Part shown: positions 29,488 through 30,303 of the stretch, piece by piece | How the letters are laid out: each line of letters starts with the position of its first letter | How positions within the stretch are numbered: the stretch's first letter is position 1 | Assembly: GCA_043743145.1 (NCBI GenBank) | Contig: JAYTXC010000104.1 | Coordinates: forward strand, 1-30,303 | DNA length: 30,303 bases | Reading direction: 5' to 3' | Source of the DNA: JANYGA01 sp043743145 | GTDB lineage: Bacteria; Vulcanimicrobiota; Vulcanimicrobiia; Vulcanimicrobiales; Vulcanimicrobiaceae | Made by a program: the position numbers and the translations under genes | Notes under the pieces: model-generated | Told to the model about the DNA's origin: nothing | Databases searched by the model: none | The model's input: only the letters and a program-made list of their open reading frames with translations

Positions 29488-30303
29488 ATGTATTTCAAAC
29501 AGTTCTATCTCGGGTGTCTCGCGCACGCATCGTATCTCATCGGCAGTGACGGTGTTGGCGCCGTCGTCGATCCGCAACGCGACGTGGATACCTATGTCGA
29601 AGCGGCGCGCGAAGCGGGCCTCGAGATTCGCTACATTTTCGAGACGCACGTGCATGCCGATTTCGTGAGCGGCCATCGCGAACTCGCCGCGCGAACGGGC
29701 GCGCAGATCGTCTTTGGCCGTCGTGCTGCGGCGACGTTTCCGCATATTCCGGTTGCCGATGGCGATCGGATCGATGTGGGTTCGCTACGTTTCGATATCC
29801 TCGAAACGCCGGGCCATACGCCCGAAGGCATTTCAATCGTCGTTTCCGACACGGCCGACGACGCGCAACCGGTGCGCGTGCTCACGGGTGATACGCTCTT
29901 TATCGGCGACGTCGGTCGACCCGATCTCGTCGGCAGCAAAGGCTTCTCCGCATCCGACATGGCGGGGATGCTCTTCGATTCGTTGCACGATAAGTTGCTG
30001 CGACTCGATGATGCCGTCGAAGTCTATCCCGCGCACGGTGCGGGTTCGCTCTGCGGCCGCAGCATGTCGCAAGAACGCTCATCGACAATCGGGGCGCAAC
30101 GCGTATCGAATTACGCGCTTGTGCCGATGAGCAAAGACGCGTTTATCTCGCTGATGACGACGGCGCTTCCGGAACAGCCCGCATATTTCGCACTCGATGC
30201 GGAGATGAATCGCCATGGTGCCATCGGCCTCGATGCGCTCCCGAAGCCGAAAGCGATGACGGCGAATGCGGTGCGCGACGCGATGCGTGCGGGCGCGCTC
30301 GTC
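29488..30303 (+). CDS. Persulfide dioxygenase-like MBL-fold protein, probably rhodanese-fused (3' end outside window)
   Basis: 272 codons are visible and still open at the window end. A good ribosome binding site (AGGAG) precedes the ATG. The metallo-beta-lactamase fold of ETHE1/Blh type is clear: ETHVHADFVSGH (H54, H56, D58), ETPGHTPEG, LTGDTLFIGDVGRPDL and VYPAHGAGSLCG supply metal ligands. The MBL part ends near residue 235; the following sequence suits the linker to a C-terminal rhodanese domain, but that domain itself is not yet visible. Such proteins oxidise glutathione or low-molecular-weight persulfide to sulfite. Neighbouring rhodanese and TauE-type exporter support this. Confidence 0.93.
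   Translation, partial: MYFKQFYLGCLAHASYLIGSDGVGAVVDPQRDVDTYVEAAREAGLEIRYIFETHVHADFVSGHRELAARTGAQIVFGRRAAATFPHIPVADGDRIDVGSLRFDILETPGHTPEGISIVVSDTADDAQPVRVLTGDTLFIGDVGRPDLVGSKGFSASDMAGMLFDSLHDKLLRLDDAVEVYPAHGAGSLCGRSMSQERSSTIGAQRVSNYALVPMSKDAFISLMTTALPEQPAYFALDAEMNRHGAIGLDALPKPKAMTANAVRDAMRAGALV

Overview
This is a GC-rich bacterial window that joins an accessory region (about 1-14,700) to a housekeeping region (about 14,700-30,303). The organism is probably an uncultured, soil-type lineage. The large cyclase-STAND proteins, the compact ribosomal/fatty-acid operon and the mixed Shine-Dalgarno use would fit Eremiobacterota/WPS-2 or a similar deep phylum. That placement is a guess from gene style, not a measurement.

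Region 1 (1-12,789) is a head-to-tail array of five paralogous genes, the first cut by the window edge. Each full copy encodes about 940 residues: a class III nucleotidyl cyclase with all expected catalytic residues, a STAND/NB-ARC-type ATPase, and a TPR-like C-terminal half. The spacers are themselves repeats. A trailer that holds or resembles a sigma70 -35 box follows copies 0, 2, 3 and 4, and a roughly 50-bp leader precedes copies 1, 3 and 4. Deletions have fused coding sequence to these modules after copies 0 and 1. The spacer between copies 2 and 3 has gained about 0.7 kb of AT-richer DNA carrying a GIY-YIG nuclease pseudogene.

Region 2 (12,790-14,700) is decayed DNA. It has a small minus-strand ORF and a degenerate relative of it, a possible fossil of a sixth array leader/start, and a secreted-protein gene whose reading frame shifts twice. 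It ends at the 3' end of a tRNA-Ile(GAU) gene, so it may be an island edge.

Region 3 (14,858-16,949, minus) is a four-gene operon: a lysozyme-like transglycosylase without a signal peptide, two small paralogous coiled-coil proteins (one with a glycine-rich hydrophobic N-terminus), and a small Sec-type secreted protein. I do not recognise it as a named system.

Region 4 (17,006-23,632, plus) runs from a near-consensus promoter through DUF177/YceD, rpmF, fabH, fabD, fabG, acpP, ffh, rpsP, a KH-domain protein and rimM. The genes are tightly packed, several overlapping by 1-4 bases. It couples ribosome assembly, protein targeting and fatty-acid synthesis; plsX and trmD are absent from their frequent places. 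fabH has no ordinary start codon for its conserved first strand.

Region 5 (23,634-26,354) holds a YihY-type membrane protein (minus), a copper-amine-oxidase-N-like domain protein, a beta-hydroxyacid dehydrogenase and a MaoC-type hydratase. Region 6 (26,466 to the end) is a sulfur module: a split YeeE/YedE transporter, a LysR regulator, a TauE/SafE exporter, a rhodanese and a persulfide-dioxygenase-like protein. A perfect 16-bp palindrome lies between the divergent regulator and TauE. Together these suggest uptake or export of sulfur compounds and persulfide/sulfide detoxification.
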